A stretch of 64,000 bases of DNA from Clostridiales bacterium (GTDB lineage: Bacteria; Bacillota; Clostridia; Peptostreptococcales; Anaerovoracaceae), in the NCBI GenBank assembly GCA_015243575.1, contig CP042469.1:1-64000 (forward strand), given 5' to 3'. Shown here one piece after another: positions 51,602-59,618 of this stretch (the stretch's first letter is position 1; every line of letters starts with the position of its first letter). The translations under genes and the position numbers were made by a program. Below the pieces are notes generated by a model. That model made no database searches, was not told the DNA's origin, and was given only the letters and a program-made list of their open reading frames with translations.

Positions 51602-52774
51602 ATGAATAATTTCACTTTCTACAGCCCGACCTACTTCGTTTTTGGAAGAGATACCGAGTCAACAGCCGGCCAGCAGGTTAAGCGTTTCGGCGGTCACAAA
51701 GTGCTGCTACACTATGGAGGCGGTTCGGTTGTGAAATCTGGACTTCTTGACAGGGTGAAAGCTTCTCTAGATGCAGAAGGTATCGAATATGTCGAATTGG
51801 GTGGAGTGCAACCAAATCCTAAGAGTGGACTTGTCTACCAAGGAATCGAACTTTGTAGAAAAGAGAAGATTGATTTCATACTCCCCGTGGGTGGAGGCAG
51901 TGCGATTGATTCAGGAAAAGCCATCGCGATGGGCGTTCTCTATGACGGAGATTTCTGGGATTTCTATACAGGCACACCCGTGACGGAGGCACTGCCTGTT
52001 GGTGTTGTACTAACCCTCGCAGCGACTGGCTCCGAAGGCTCCACTGACACAGTCGTAACACAGGAAAACGGAATGTACAAAAGATGTGCTGACGGAGATG
52101 TCCTTCGGCCCAAATTCGCTATTATGAATCCGGAGCTGACGACCACACTACCCCCCTATCAGACAGCCAGCGGTATCAGTGATATCATGTCTCATTGCAT
52201 GGAACGTCTTTTCTCTCACACCAAGGATGTTGAGATTACAGATCGCTTGCTTGAAGCAGTATTGCTTACCATGGTGAAGGAAGGAAAAAGAGCCATAGCG
52301 GATCCTAGTAACTATGCAGCACGTGCCAATATTTTGTGGTCAGGTATGGTTGCCCATAACAACATCACCGGTGTTGGCCGTGACCAGGACTGGGGGACAC
52401 ATCACATGGAGAACGAATTGTCTACGACCTATGGATGCTCCCACGGTGCCGGCCTGGCGATCCTAACTCCTGCATGGATGACCTATGTATTGAAGCTTGG
52501 CATTGGTATCGAACGGTTTGTCGAATTCGCAGTAAGAATCTGGGGTTGCCAGATGAATTTTGAAGATCCTGAAGTAACAGCCAAAGAGGGAATTGTAGCG
52601 TTAAAAGATTTTTTGAGATCCATCGGAATGCCAACCTCTATTTCTGAAATCGGAGGAAAAGAAGAGGATATTCCGATGCTGGTTAAAAACATGTTCCATG
52701 GGGCCCCTAACCATGGCAGTTTCCTCAAGCTTACGGAAGAGCACGCAGCAGAAATTTACCGTTTGGCGCTCTAA
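51602..52774 (+). CDS. Iron-containing alcohol dehydrogenase (YqhD/BDH-like)
   Basis: 390 residues. G-G-G-S-A-I-D-S-G-K (NAD(P)-binding) and T-L-A-A-T-G-S-E-G-S near residue 145, with metal ligands expected at Asp in D-I-M-S-H and His residues in S-H-C-M-E-R and C-S-H-G-A-G-L-A-I. Family enzymes reduce aldehydes or oxidise alcohols. AGGAGG lies before the ATG. The stop overlaps the start region of the next gene. In this operon it could reduce an aldehyde or semialdehyde from the pathway. Confidence 0.92.
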   Translation: MNNFTFYSPTYFVFGRDTESTAGQQVKRFGGHKVLLHYGGGSVVKSGLLDRVKASLDAEGIEYVELGGVQPNPKSGLVYQGIELCRKEKIDFILPVGGGSAIDSGKAIAMGVLYDGDFWDFYTGTPVTEALPVGVVLTLAATGSEGSTDTVVTQENGMYKRCADGDVLRPKFAIMNPELTTTLPPYQTASGISDIMSHCMERLFSHTKDVEITDRLLEAVLLTMVKEGKRAIADPSNYAARANILWSGMVAHNNITGVGRDQDWGTHHMENELSTTYGCSHGAGLAILTPAWMTYVLKLGIGIERFVEFAVRIWGCQMNFEDPEVTAKEGIVALKDFLRSIGMPTSISEIGGKEEDIPMLVKNMFHGAPNHGSFLKLTEEHAAEIYRLAL

Positions 52775-52794
52775 TGCAGGCAGGAGGTGCTAAA

Positions 52795-53109
52795 GTGAGG
52801 ATTACCGATCATCCAGTACTCACATATGATCATGGTGAGAAAGTACAGTTCCGATTTGAAGATAAGACCTTTGAAGGATATGAAGGAGAACCCATTGCAG
52901 CCGCTTTACACGCAAATGGTGTGCGTGAGTTGCGGGAACATCATGGCCGTCCGCGTGGATTTTTCTGTGCGATTGGCAACTGTTCCTCTTGCCTGATGGA
53001 AGTAGACGGAGTACCAAATGTACGTGTCTGCGTTGAACCGCTGAAGAGTGGCATGGTTGTCAAATTGCAATCTGGCAGCGGTTCTCTGATGGGAGGTACT
53101 ACGAAATGA
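52795..53109 (+). CDS. HcnA-like (2Fe-2S) subunit of flavin dehydrogenase
   Basis: 104 residues from the GTG at 52795 (AGGAGG seven bases upstream); an ATG at 52774 would overlap the previous stop. F-C-A-I-G-N-C-S-S-C ... V-R-V-C gives the C-x4-C-x2-C-x12-C plant-type [2Fe-2S] pattern. Proteins of this type are the small subunit of hydrogen cyanide synthase, opine oxidases and D-hydroxyproline dehydrogenase, or are fused in front of the HcnB-like chain. It overlaps the next gene by 4 bp. Confidence 0.9.
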   Translation: MRITDHPVLTYDHGEKVQFRFEDKTFEGYEGEPIAAALHANGVRELREHHGRPRGFFCAIGNCSSCLMEVDGVPNVRVCVEPLKSGMVVKLQSGSGSLMGGTTK

Positions 53110-54176
53110 AATTTAGCGATATCTTAATCGTTGGCGGAGGACCTGCCGGTATGAGTGCCGCGTTAGCAGCAGCGGATGAAGGTGTCCGTATCACAATTAT
53201 GGACCGCTGGGATGAGCTGGGAGGACAGCTGATTAAGCAGACGCACAGGTTCTTTGGATCAGAAAAAGAACACGCCGGTACCAGGGGCATCGAGATCGTT
53301 AAGATTTTGAGAGAGGATATTGCAAAGAATCCACTGATTGAGGTCAAGTGCAATACCGATGTTCTGGGAATATATTCCGACCGTGTAATAGCCTATGAAG
53401 AAGACCGACTATATCACCGAATGACCGCAGACAAGATCATTATTTGTACGGGGGCAGCGGAAAAAATGCTTCAGTTTGAAAATAATGACTTGCCCGGCGT
53501 ATACGGAGCCGGCGCAGTGCAGACATTGATGAACGTTTACGGCATTCAACCCGGCCAGAAAGTGCTCATGATCGGAGCAGGCAATATCGGTTTGATCGTT
53601 ACATATCAGCTGCTTCAGGCCGGAGTAGACGTGGCTGCAATTGTGGAAGCGGCGCCGGTTATCGGCGGATACAAGGTCCATGCTTCCAAGGTACGCCGTC
53701 TTGGTGTGCCTATCTATACTAAGACTACCGTCAAGACCGCGCTGGGAGATAAATATGTTACCGGTGCAGTACTGGCTGATGTGGATGATAAATTTGAAAT
53801 TATTCCCGGTACTGAGCGTGAGATCGAGGTGGATACCATCTGCCTGTCTGTTGGACTTGCACCGCTGGGCGAGCTGATTTCGCAAGCCGGCGCAGAAATA
53901 AGGTATATCCCTCAACTGGGCGGTTTCATTCCCAAGCGCAGTGAAAGTATGGAAACCTCGGCGCCTGGCATTTATGTTGCGGGAGACGTGTCCTGCATTG
54001 AAGAGGCTACTGCCGCCATGATCGAAGGCAGCATTGCAGGGCTTTCGGCTGCAATTGCCACCGGTATGAATCGCCCGGAAGCAATTGAAAAACGTGACGA
54101 ATATATTGAAGAACTGCGCGTGCTTCGCTCCGGCAACACCGGCAAGAAGATCCGCGATGGTCTTGCGATGCTGTAA
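53106..54176 (+). CDS. HcnB/OoxA-like FAD-NAD(P) oxidoreductase subunit
   Basis: 356 residues. N-terminal FAD loop G-G-G-P-A-G-M-S-A-A, second Rossmann loop I-G-A-G-N-I-G-L near residue 158, and FAD-binding A-P-G-I-Y-V-A-G-D-V near residue 290. Resembles the alpha subunit of opine oxidases and of the archaeal-type multi-subunit L-proline dehydrogenase, but without the fused [2Fe-2S] or BFD domains, which are separate neighbouring genes here. Probably passes electrons from the substrate-oxidising flavoprotein to NAD(P)+ or ferredoxin. Confidence 0.9.
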   Translation: MKFSDILIVGGGPAGMSAALAAADEGVRITIMDRWDELGGQLIKQTHRFFGSEKEHAGTRGIEIVKILREDIAKNPLIEVKCNTDVLGIYSDRVIAYEEDRLYHRMTADKIIICTGAAEKMLQFENNDLPGVYGAGAVQTLMNVYGIQPGQKVLMIGAGNIGLIVTYQLLQAGVDVAAIVEAAPVIGGYKVHASKVRRLGVPIYTKTTVKTALGDKYVTGAVLADVDDKFEIIPGTEREIEVDTICLSVGLAPLGELISQAGAEIRYIPQLGGFIPKRSESMETSAPGIYVAGDVSCIEEATAAMIEGSIAGLSAAIATGMNRPEAIEKRDEYIEELRVLRSGNTGKKIRDGLAML

Positions 54177-54190
54177 AGGAGGGAATCACA

Positions 54191-54673
54191 GTGTTAGAAA
54201 AAACCGGTATTGCTACGAAAGAAATGTTTGAAAAAATGCTTCCTTCCGCTGAGAGGAGGAAGCGCGGGCCCTATGTGGTGATAGAGTGCTATGAGCAGAT
54301 ACCATGTAATCCCTGTGTCACCAGCTGCGCCGCTCATGCCGTTACCATGAAAGACATTAACGACCTTCCGAAATGTAATCATGATGTCTGCACCGGCTGT
54401 ACACTTTGCGTCAGCATTTGCCCGGGTCTAGCCTGCTTCGTGATTGATGAAACTGTGGGCAACGGTAAAATCAAGATTACGTTACCTTATGAAATGTCTC
54501 CACTGCCTGAAAAAGGCAATGTTGTAGATGCGCTTGGACGGGACGGCAGCGTCGTTGGCAAAGCAGAGGTCGTTCGAGTAAACAGCGGTAAGAAGTTGGA
54601 CCGTACGAGTGTGATCACCGTTTTGGTCGATGACGATTTGATCTATGACGTGCGCAGCATTGCTGTTCGCTAG
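54191..54673 (+). CDS. Two-cluster [4Fe-4S] ferredoxin-like subunit
   Basis: 160 residues from a GTG behind AAAGGAGGG. Cysteine sets: C-N-P-C-V-T-S-C-A (with an earlier Cys) near residues 34-48 and C-T-G-C-T-L-C-V-S-I-C-P near residues 66-78, for two [4Fe-4S] clusters; a beta-rich C-terminal part follows. Size matches the roughly 19-kDa gamma subunit of multi-subunit L-proline dehydrogenase. Flanked tightly by other subunits. Confidence 0.88.
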   Translation: MLEKTGIATKEMFEKMLPSAERRKRGPYVVIECYEQIPCNPCVTSCAAHAVTMKDINDLPKCNHDVCTGCTLCVSICPGLACFVIDETVGNGKIKITLPYEMSPLPEKGNVVDALGRDGSVVGKAEVVRVNSGKKLDRTSVITVLVDDDLIYDVRSIAVR

Positions 54674-54684
54674 GAGGTGAGGAT

Positions 54685-54960
54685 ATGGACGAAAATAAAA
54701 TTATTTTATGCCGCTGTGAAAACTTTACACTAGCTGATCTGCACCGGCTATTAGACAGTGGGGTGACATCAATGCAGGAAATCAAAAAACATTCCCGATG
54801 TACCATGGGACCGTGTCAGGGCCGGACCTGCAAAGAGATGATCGCACGTGAAATTGCCAATTATCTCCACAAGAAGGTTGATGAGATTGACGTTCCAGTC
54901 AGCCGAATACCAATTAAACCGATTACGCTCGGCCAGATCGTAGGGGGTATAGAAAAATGA
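54685..54960 (+). CDS. BFD-like (2Fe-2S) subunit
   Basis: 91 residues. I-L-C-R-C-E-N near the start and C-T-M-G-P-C-Q-G-R-T-C give the BFD-like [2Fe-2S] cysteine set. This domain is found inside opine oxidase/sarcosine oxidase alpha chains; here it is separate, like the roughly 10-kDa delta subunit of multi-subunit proline dehydrogenase. The last four bases overlap the next gene. Confidence 0.88.
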   Translation: MDENKIILCRCENFTLADLHRLLDSGVTSMQEIKKHSRCTMGPCQGRTCKEMIAREIANYLHKKVDEIDVPVSRIPIKPITLGQIVGGIEK

Positions 54961-56117
54961 AAAAAACTGCAGACGTAGTAGTTATCGGCGGCGGCGCTGC
55001 CGGTACCTCCACCGCTTATTATCTGGCAAAGGCCGGCATTAAGAATGTTGTGCTGGTGGAACAACAGTATACACCCTTCGGCGGCACCGGTCGCTGTGCA
55101 GCGCAGTTCAGACTGCAATTTGGGAGCATTTCCAACTGTAAGATGGGACTGCTGTCAGTGAGAGAGTTTGATAAGTTGGGCGAAGAGAGCGGCTATGGAG
55201 ATCTGGAGATTGATAAACACAGTTATCTGCTTCCCGCCTACACCGAGACCGAACTTGCAAACCTTCATACCAATGTCAGGCTGCAAAACTCGTTGGGCAT
55301 TCCTACGAAGGTTTTGGATCAAGCAGGCTGCAAAGAGGTAGCACCCTTTTTGGAAGTGGATGAGATCCTGGGGGGATCCTACATTTATCCCGAGAACGGT
55401 ATTGGCGATGGCACCATCAACCCTATGAAAATGGCCCTTGCGTTCAAAAAAGGTGCGCAGGATCTTGGGGTAGAGTTTAATAACTATACAAAGGTAACCG
55501 GCATCAAGGTTGAGTCCGGTAAGGTGAAAGGGGTTATCACAGATCAGGGAGAGATAGCGACTTCCTGTGTCGTCAATGCCGCAGGAGAATACGGAAAGTT
55601 TATCGGACGCATGGCCGGTGTTACAATTCCCGTGGAACCGGAGAAACATCAGATCGCAATTACGGAGCCTTTGGATTATATTGGCGGGCCGATGATCTAT
55701 TCGTTCAAGTACCATACCTATATCTCTCAAGTAAAGCACGGTGGATTCCTTTTCGGATGGTCGGATCCCAACGTTAAAGCAGGAATTATCGACTTTGATC
55801 CGGAATGGAGGGTTTTGGAGGAAATCGCTCAGTTGGTAGTAAAACAAGTCCCTGCGCTTAAGAATGTCCGCATCGTTCGTCACTGGGCAGGCCAGTACGG
55901 GACCGGACCGGATCATTCGGTGATCGTGGGGCCGGTGCCGGAGGTGGAAGGCTTTATCTGTGCGCTTGGCCTTACCAAGGCGACGATGTTTGCACCAGCC
56001 ATCGGAATTCTGGCCGCAGAAGCTGCCATCGGAGCGCAGCCTACACTTCCTATGGCACCGTATCAGATCGATCGATTTGCCAGAGGCGAATTAATTATTG
56101 ACCCTGCATTGTTATAA
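54957..56117 (+). CDS. HcnC/DadA-like FAD-dependent amino- or imino-acid oxidoreductase
   Basis: 386 residues. FAD loop V-I-G-G-G-A-A-G-T-S-T-A-Y-Y-L-A, V-N-A-A-G-E-Y (FAD-contact), and a C-terminal G-P-V-P-E-V-E-G-F-I-C-A segment typical of the DAO/sarcosine oxidase beta family. It should carry the substrate site and oxidise a C-N bond of an opine, D-amino acid, sarcosine- or proline-like molecule, giving a 2-oxo acid or imine. Length equals the beta chain of multi-subunit L-proline dehydrogenase (about 43 kDa). Confidence 0.92.
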   Translation: MKKTADVVVIGGGAAGTSTAYYLAKAGIKNVVLVEQQYTPFGGTGRCAAQFRLQFGSISNCKMGLLSVREFDKLGEESGYGDLEIDKHSYLLPAYTETELANLHTNVRLQNSLGIPTKVLDQAGCKEVAPFLEVDEILGGSYIYPENGIGDGTINPMKMALAFKKGAQDLGVEFNNYTKVTGIKVESGKVKGVITDQGEIATSCVVNAAGEYGKFIGRMAGVTIPVEPEKHQIAITEPLDYIGGPMIYSFKYHTYISQVKHGGFLFGWSDPNVKAGIIDFDPEWRVLEEIAQLVVKQVPALKNVRIVRHWAGQYGTGPDHSVIVGPVPEVEGFICALGLTKATMFAPAIGILAAEAAIGAQPTLPMAPYQIDRFARGELIIDPALL

Positions 56118-56157
56118 CAGCCGGAATATCACTTTGAATGATGGAGAGGAAAAGAAG

Positions 56158-56934
56158 ATGAATGAAACGAAACATTATGGTTATCTCGACCAAAATAACG
56201 ACGATTTTGTAATACATACTGCGAAAGAGCAGATTATGTCCGGAATTCCGATTGGGATTATCTTGTTAAATGTCGGTTATCCGATTGTTCCCGGAAATGT
56301 TGCAAATGCTACTACATTTAATTTTCCGGTAAGATATGCAAAGCTTCCACGTGTGGACTCCCCTCGGCTACATACAGTTGATCCGACGATCATCGAGGAT
56401 TTGGTTGAAGCGGGCTTAGAACTGGAGCGTGATGGTGTACGTGCCATCATCTGCAGCTGTGGATATTTTGGATATTGGCAGAAGGAACTGGTAGAACGTC
56501 TGCATGTTCCAGTCTACGCCTCCAGCCTGATTCAAATTCCGTTTATTAAAGCTGGCTTGAAGAAGGATCAGAAAATCGGTGTTCTCTGTGCAGTTGAACG
56601 TACCTTTGGTCCAAAGCTGCTGGAAGCCTGCAGTGTATATGAATCTGATGCCATAATCGTAAAGTGCATGGAATTCGAGCCGGAGTTTTCAGCAATTCCA
56701 AGAGACAGACCGTATATGAACAATGCAGTGGCCAGAAAAGAACTGGTTGAGGGCGCAAAATCACTTGTGAAGGAGCATCCTGAGATAGGTGCAATACTCC
56801 TTGAGTGCAGTGATATGCCGCCTTATGCAGCAGCAATACAGAATGAACTCAATTTACCGGTCTATGACTTTACGACCATGATTAATATGGTATGCTCATC
56901 AGTACTTAAGAAGCCGGTCGGCGGTTATTATTAA
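56158..56934 (+). CDS. Aspartate/glutamate racemase-superfamily protein
   Basis: 258 residues from the ATG at 56158 (GAGAGGA upstream); an in-frame upstream start at 56098 lies inside the previous gene. Two cysteines in expected places, A-I-I-C-S-C-G-Y-F-G and L-L-E-C-S-D-M-P, are consistent with cofactor-independent two-base racemisation or isomerisation. It would interconvert amino-acid stereoisomers in the operon, for example to feed a D-specific dehydrogenase; the substrate is inferred. Followed by a 183-bp gap with inverted repeats. Confidence 0.85.
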   Translation: MNETKHYGYLDQNNDDFVIHTAKEQIMSGIPIGIILLNVGYPIVPGNVANATTFNFPVRYAKLPRVDSPRLHTVDPTIIEDLVEAGLELERDGVRAIICSCGYFGYWQKELVERLHVPVYASSLIQIPFIKAGLKKDQKIGVLCAVERTFGPKLLEACSVYESDAIIVKCMEFEPEFSAIPRDRPYMNNAVARKELVEGAKSLVKEHPEIGAILLECSDMPPYAAAIQNELNLPVYDFTTMINMVCSSVLKKPVGGYY

Positions 56935-56969
56935 TCGCTCTGATTTTTCATTGTGATAAAATAACATAA

Positions 56970-57077
56970 CCCTCTTAATTTTAAGGGGCTTAGTATTCGC
57001 CAAACACAATTCTTTGCATTGCCATCGGTTAACTTCCGGATGACTGTGCTCAAGAGAATGAGTTTAAGCCCCTTAAA
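56970..57077 (+). other. Alternative-pairing inverted repeats before the small membrane genes
   Basis: TTTAAGGGGCTTA (56980-56992) pairs perfectly with TAAGCCCCTTAAA (57065-57077) around a 72-base loop. The left arm can instead pair locally with CCCTCTTAA (56970-56978) with a wobble and a bulge. Could regulate read-through into the transport genes. Suggestive only. Confidence 0.4.
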
Positions 57078-57117
57078 TCAAAGAAAAATTGATACTATAA
57101 ATGTAGGAGAGTAAATT

Positions 57118-57429
57118 TTGAATAACAAAATCAATAAAATATTGTATCGGGATTGTGGCATTATTGCCGCGATTCTCGCAGTACTTTGGTGCATTCTAAG
57201 CTTTGTAATGGTGCAAGTCAGCGCAATGATTTCCAATCAGGCTATGAGGATAGGGATTTTGACTGCAGGAATTTTTGCCGGAGCATTTTCTACGGCAGCT
57301 GCAGCAGCTGTTTTCATGCATTTAAAGAAGAATCGGGAAGCAATCTATACAATTGAAATATGTGCGAAGAACCAAGCGCATGATAAAAATCAGGAGGTTT
57401 GTTATGAAAAAACGAAAAATAATTTTTGA
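57118..57429 (+). CDS. Small two-helix membrane protein
   Basis: 103 residues from a TTG start behind TAGGAGAG. Two membrane segments (about 13-35: I-I-A-A-I-L-A-V-L-W-C-I-L-S-F-V; and 45-68: I-G-I-L-T-A-G-I-F-A-G-A) and a polar C-terminal tail. Not a known family to me. It overlaps the next gene by 26 bp and is part of a set of three small membrane proteins before the APC permease. Confidence 0.7.
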   Translation: MNNKINKILYRDCGIIAAILAVLWCILSFVMVQVSAMISNQAMRIGILTAGIFAGAFSTAAAAAVFMHLKKNREAIYTIEICAKNQAHDKNQEVCYEKTKNNF

Positions 57430-57652
57430 AATATTTGATTCGCTGTTTATTATGATTCTATGTTTTGGGACGCTTTTAACAGCAATGTTGATGAAGGACA
57501 GCAGCATTCGATTGAGTTATACAATCCATATGAAGACTTTCTTGATCGTCTTAGTTGGATTGTTTGTCTACTTTGCTTTTGTTTTGAACAATTCAGAAAA
57601 GGGTCTGAAGAAGACCATTGAGCACCTGTATTATCAAGTAGTGAATGAATAA
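57404..57652 (+). CDS. Small two-helix membrane protein
   Basis: 82 residues from the ATG at 57404 (AGGAGGTTTGTT upstream), inside the tail of the previous gene. Two membrane segments (about 9-27 and 40-58) joined by a short polar stretch, and a basic K-K-R-K start. No recognised family. Tightly coupled to neighbours, so a shared complex with the transporter is plausible. Confidence 0.72.
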   Translation: MKKRKIIFEIFDSLFIMILCFGTLLTAMLMKDSSIRLSYTIHMKTFLIVLVGLFVYFAFVLNNSEKGLKKTIEHLYYQVVNE

Positions 57653-57664
57653 GGATGTGAGGAT

Positions 57665-57772
57665 ATGAGTGTATGGATTGTAATGAATTACGTTGCTTGG
57701 GGTATGTGTGCTTTGTTTGCTTTTTTGATCCTAAAAGATTTCATTAAGGTTGAAAAAGAAAACAAGGAATAA
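57665..57772 (+). CDS. 35-residue single-helix membrane protein
   Basis: ATG after GTGAGGAT; codes for one membrane helix (V-A-W-G-M-C-A-L-F-A-F-L-I-L) followed by a charged K-D-F-I-K-V-E-K-E-N-K-E tail. Size and position, just before a permease gene, resemble small accessory proteins found with some symporters. Its start lies 12 bp after the previous stop. Confidence 0.65.
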   Translation: MSVWIVMNYVAWGMCALFAFLILKDFIKVEKENKE

Positions 57773-57808
57773 GGAAAGAATATCCTCGACTTGAAAGGAG
57801 ATTTGATT

Positions 57809-59176
57809 TTGGACAATGAAAAAGGTAAGCACCTGTTGAAAGTTTTGGGGCCATTACATATTTGGGCCTTGGGAGTTGGAATCGTTTTAGTGGGGCAATT
57901 TATGGGTTGGAATTATACCATAGCCAAAGGAGGATCAATCGGTTCTATCATTGCTTGCTGGACGATTGGTATTTTATATATATCGTTAATTGCAATCAAT
58001 ACTGAAATGGGGTCTGTTATCCCCGAAGCAGGCGGACAGTATGCGATGGCAAAACATTTTTTGGGACCGCTTGCGTCGTTTAATATTGGTCTGATGCTTG
58101 TATTTGAGTATGTGATGCTGGAAGCTGCAGATGCTTTAGTCGTGGGACAAATATTACAGACGATTGATCCTGACATTCAAGCGCTGCCATACATTATTCT
58201 CAGTCTACTCGCGTTAACCTATCTAAATTATCGGGGCGTACAAGCCACTTTAAATTTCAATATCGTATTAACAGGGATTGCTTTTCTGACAATCATCGTA
58301 TTGCTGTTTAGTACAAAGTTTTATTCGTCAGAGAGTATGCTTCGACTGTCCGAAATGACCAACAGCTTGCCTTATGGCTGGATTGGAGTCCTGGGAGCAT
58401 TTCAATTCGGATGTTGGTTCTATCTGGGAATTGAAGGTACCGTGCTTGCCTCAGAGGAGTGTCGCTCTAAAGGGAGAGCCTTGCCGGTTGGTTCTATTGC
58501 GGGAATGATGACTTTGATTGTTGGCGCTTCGATTACCTGGTTTGTTTGTTCGGGAATGGTAAAATTTGATGTTTTGGCAAAATCAACCTATCCATTATAT
58601 GATGCTGCGTTAGCGGGCAAAATCCCTGCAGTAATAAACATTCTATTCCTGGGAACCGTTTTATCCTGCCTTGCAAGTGCAAACGGGTGCATTGCGGATG
58701 CAAGTAGGGCATGGTATTCCATGGCCAAAGATACCCTTATCCCCAAGGCCTTTGCAGTACTGCATCCTAAATATAAGACACCATATCGTGCGATTTTGTT
58801 TTTATTGCCGATTTCAATTGCATTTGGTTTTACAGGACTTCTTGATCAGGTAATCACCTTTTCGATCCTGTCCGCATTGTTGGTTTATATCCTGACAGCA
58901 TATATGATGATTAAATTTCGAAGAATGTATCCGCTTGGAACGATTGAAAGGGGATATATCTCACCCTATCACCCTCTTCCATCAATATTGGTTTTCCTTC
59001 TGACAGGCGCAACCTTGGTCGGGATGTATTTTGGATATTGGAGTAATCTTCTGGCTGGATTCTTATTCTATCTTTTGGCATCAATATGGTTTGTATTTCA
59101 TAGATCGAGAGGCTTGGATTATAAAGCATTTATCAAAATAGATGATTTGAAATGGCCGCGTCCCCGTGGTTATTAA
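57809..59176 (+). CDS. APC-family amino acid permease
   Basis: 455 residues from a TTG start with AAAGGAG eight bases upstream. Twelve membrane segments; N-terminal G-P-L-H-I-W-A-L-G-V-G-I-V and the unwound segment 1 G-Q-F-M-G-W-N, conserved P-E-A-G-G-Q-Y-A-M loop and F-G-C-W-F-Y-L-G-I-E-G near residue 205, typical of APC transporters near the ethanolamine-permease branch. Likely imports the pathway substrate (an amine, amino acid or opine). The last base of its stop codon is adjacent to the stop of the convergent regulator. Confidence 0.9.
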   Translation: MDNEKGKHLLKVLGPLHIWALGVGIVLVGQFMGWNYTIAKGGSIGSIIACWTIGILYISLIAINTEMGSVIPEAGGQYAMAKHFLGPLASFNIGLMLVFEYVMLEAADALVVGQILQTIDPDIQALPYIILSLLALTYLNYRGVQATLNFNIVLTGIAFLTIIVLLFSTKFYSSESMLRLSEMTNSLPYGWIGVLGAFQFGCWFYLGIEGTVLASEECRSKGRALPVGSIAGMMTLIVGASITWFVCSGMVKFDVLAKSTYPLYDAALAGKIPAVINILFLGTVLSCLASANGCIADASRAWYSMAKDTLIPKAFAVLHPKYKTPYRAILFLLPISIAFGFTGLLDQVITFSILSALLVYILTAYMMIKFRRMYPLGTIERGYISPYHPLPSILVFLLTGATLVGMYFGYWSNLLAGFLFYLLASIWFVFHRSRGLDYKAFIKIDDLKWPRPRGY

Positions 59177-59524
59177 TCAAAAAATATATCGCTCAATATC
59201 GATAACATGTTCCAGTGCACACGCTAGAATGCCTGCTTCTAGCTCATTAACACCAAGGGTTGACACGAAAAAGTTCTTTAATTTTTCATAATTTTTTACA
59301 ATCGGTATGACAGTGTTTTTTCCTTTTTCCGTTAGGTAAACCCTGTGAACTGAGTCCTTGCACACGAGCATCATCTCTTCCAGCTCTTTGACTGCACGGC
59401 AGGTGCTCGCTTTGGTTACGCCTAGTTCTATTGCAATATCCGTTATCCGCGCACAACCTTCTTTTGCTGATAATTTGTAGATTGCTCTTAGATAATGTTC
59501 TTTTGAATTGCTGAGTTCAATCAT
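59177..59524 (-). CDS. DtxR/MntR-like winged-helix regulator
   Basis: 115 residues from the ATG at 59524 (AAAGGAGGG upstream). N-terminal HTH (K-E-H-Y-L-R-A-I-Y-K-L, R-I-T-D-I-A-I-E-L-G-V-T-K-A-S-T-C-R-A-V) and a short dimerisation part with A-C-A-L-E-H-V-I-D, the usual metal-site His region. It ends shorter than MntR (about 142). It may act as a metal-responsive repressor. Convergent with the APC gene and ends against it without a gap. Confidence 0.82.
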   Translation of the reverse strand: MIELSNSKEHYLRAIYKLSAKEGCARITDIAIELGVTKASTCRAVKELEEMMLVCKDSVHRVYLTEKGKNTVIPIVKNYEKLKNFFVSTLGVNELEAGILACALEHVIDIERYIF

Positions 59525-59618
59525 AGGATGTATACCCTCCTTTACTTTTGTTAATATCACTGAGCAGTTTTTCGGCTGCGCGATGAAGACTCATTTTTTA
59601 TCGGCATTTTAAAATACC

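Noticed and set aside
52795-56117. Hydrogen cyanide synthase (HcnABC)
   Set aside because: The flavin and [2Fe-2S] parts look HcnABC-like, but extra two-cluster ferredoxin and BFD-like genes, an opine-dehydrogenase-family gene, a racemase and a permease fit amino-acid-type catabolism better than cyanide formation.
57155-57175. Sigma-54 promoter at TGGCATTATTGCC
   Set aside because: GG to GC spacing is seven instead of ten bases and it lies within a coding sequence.
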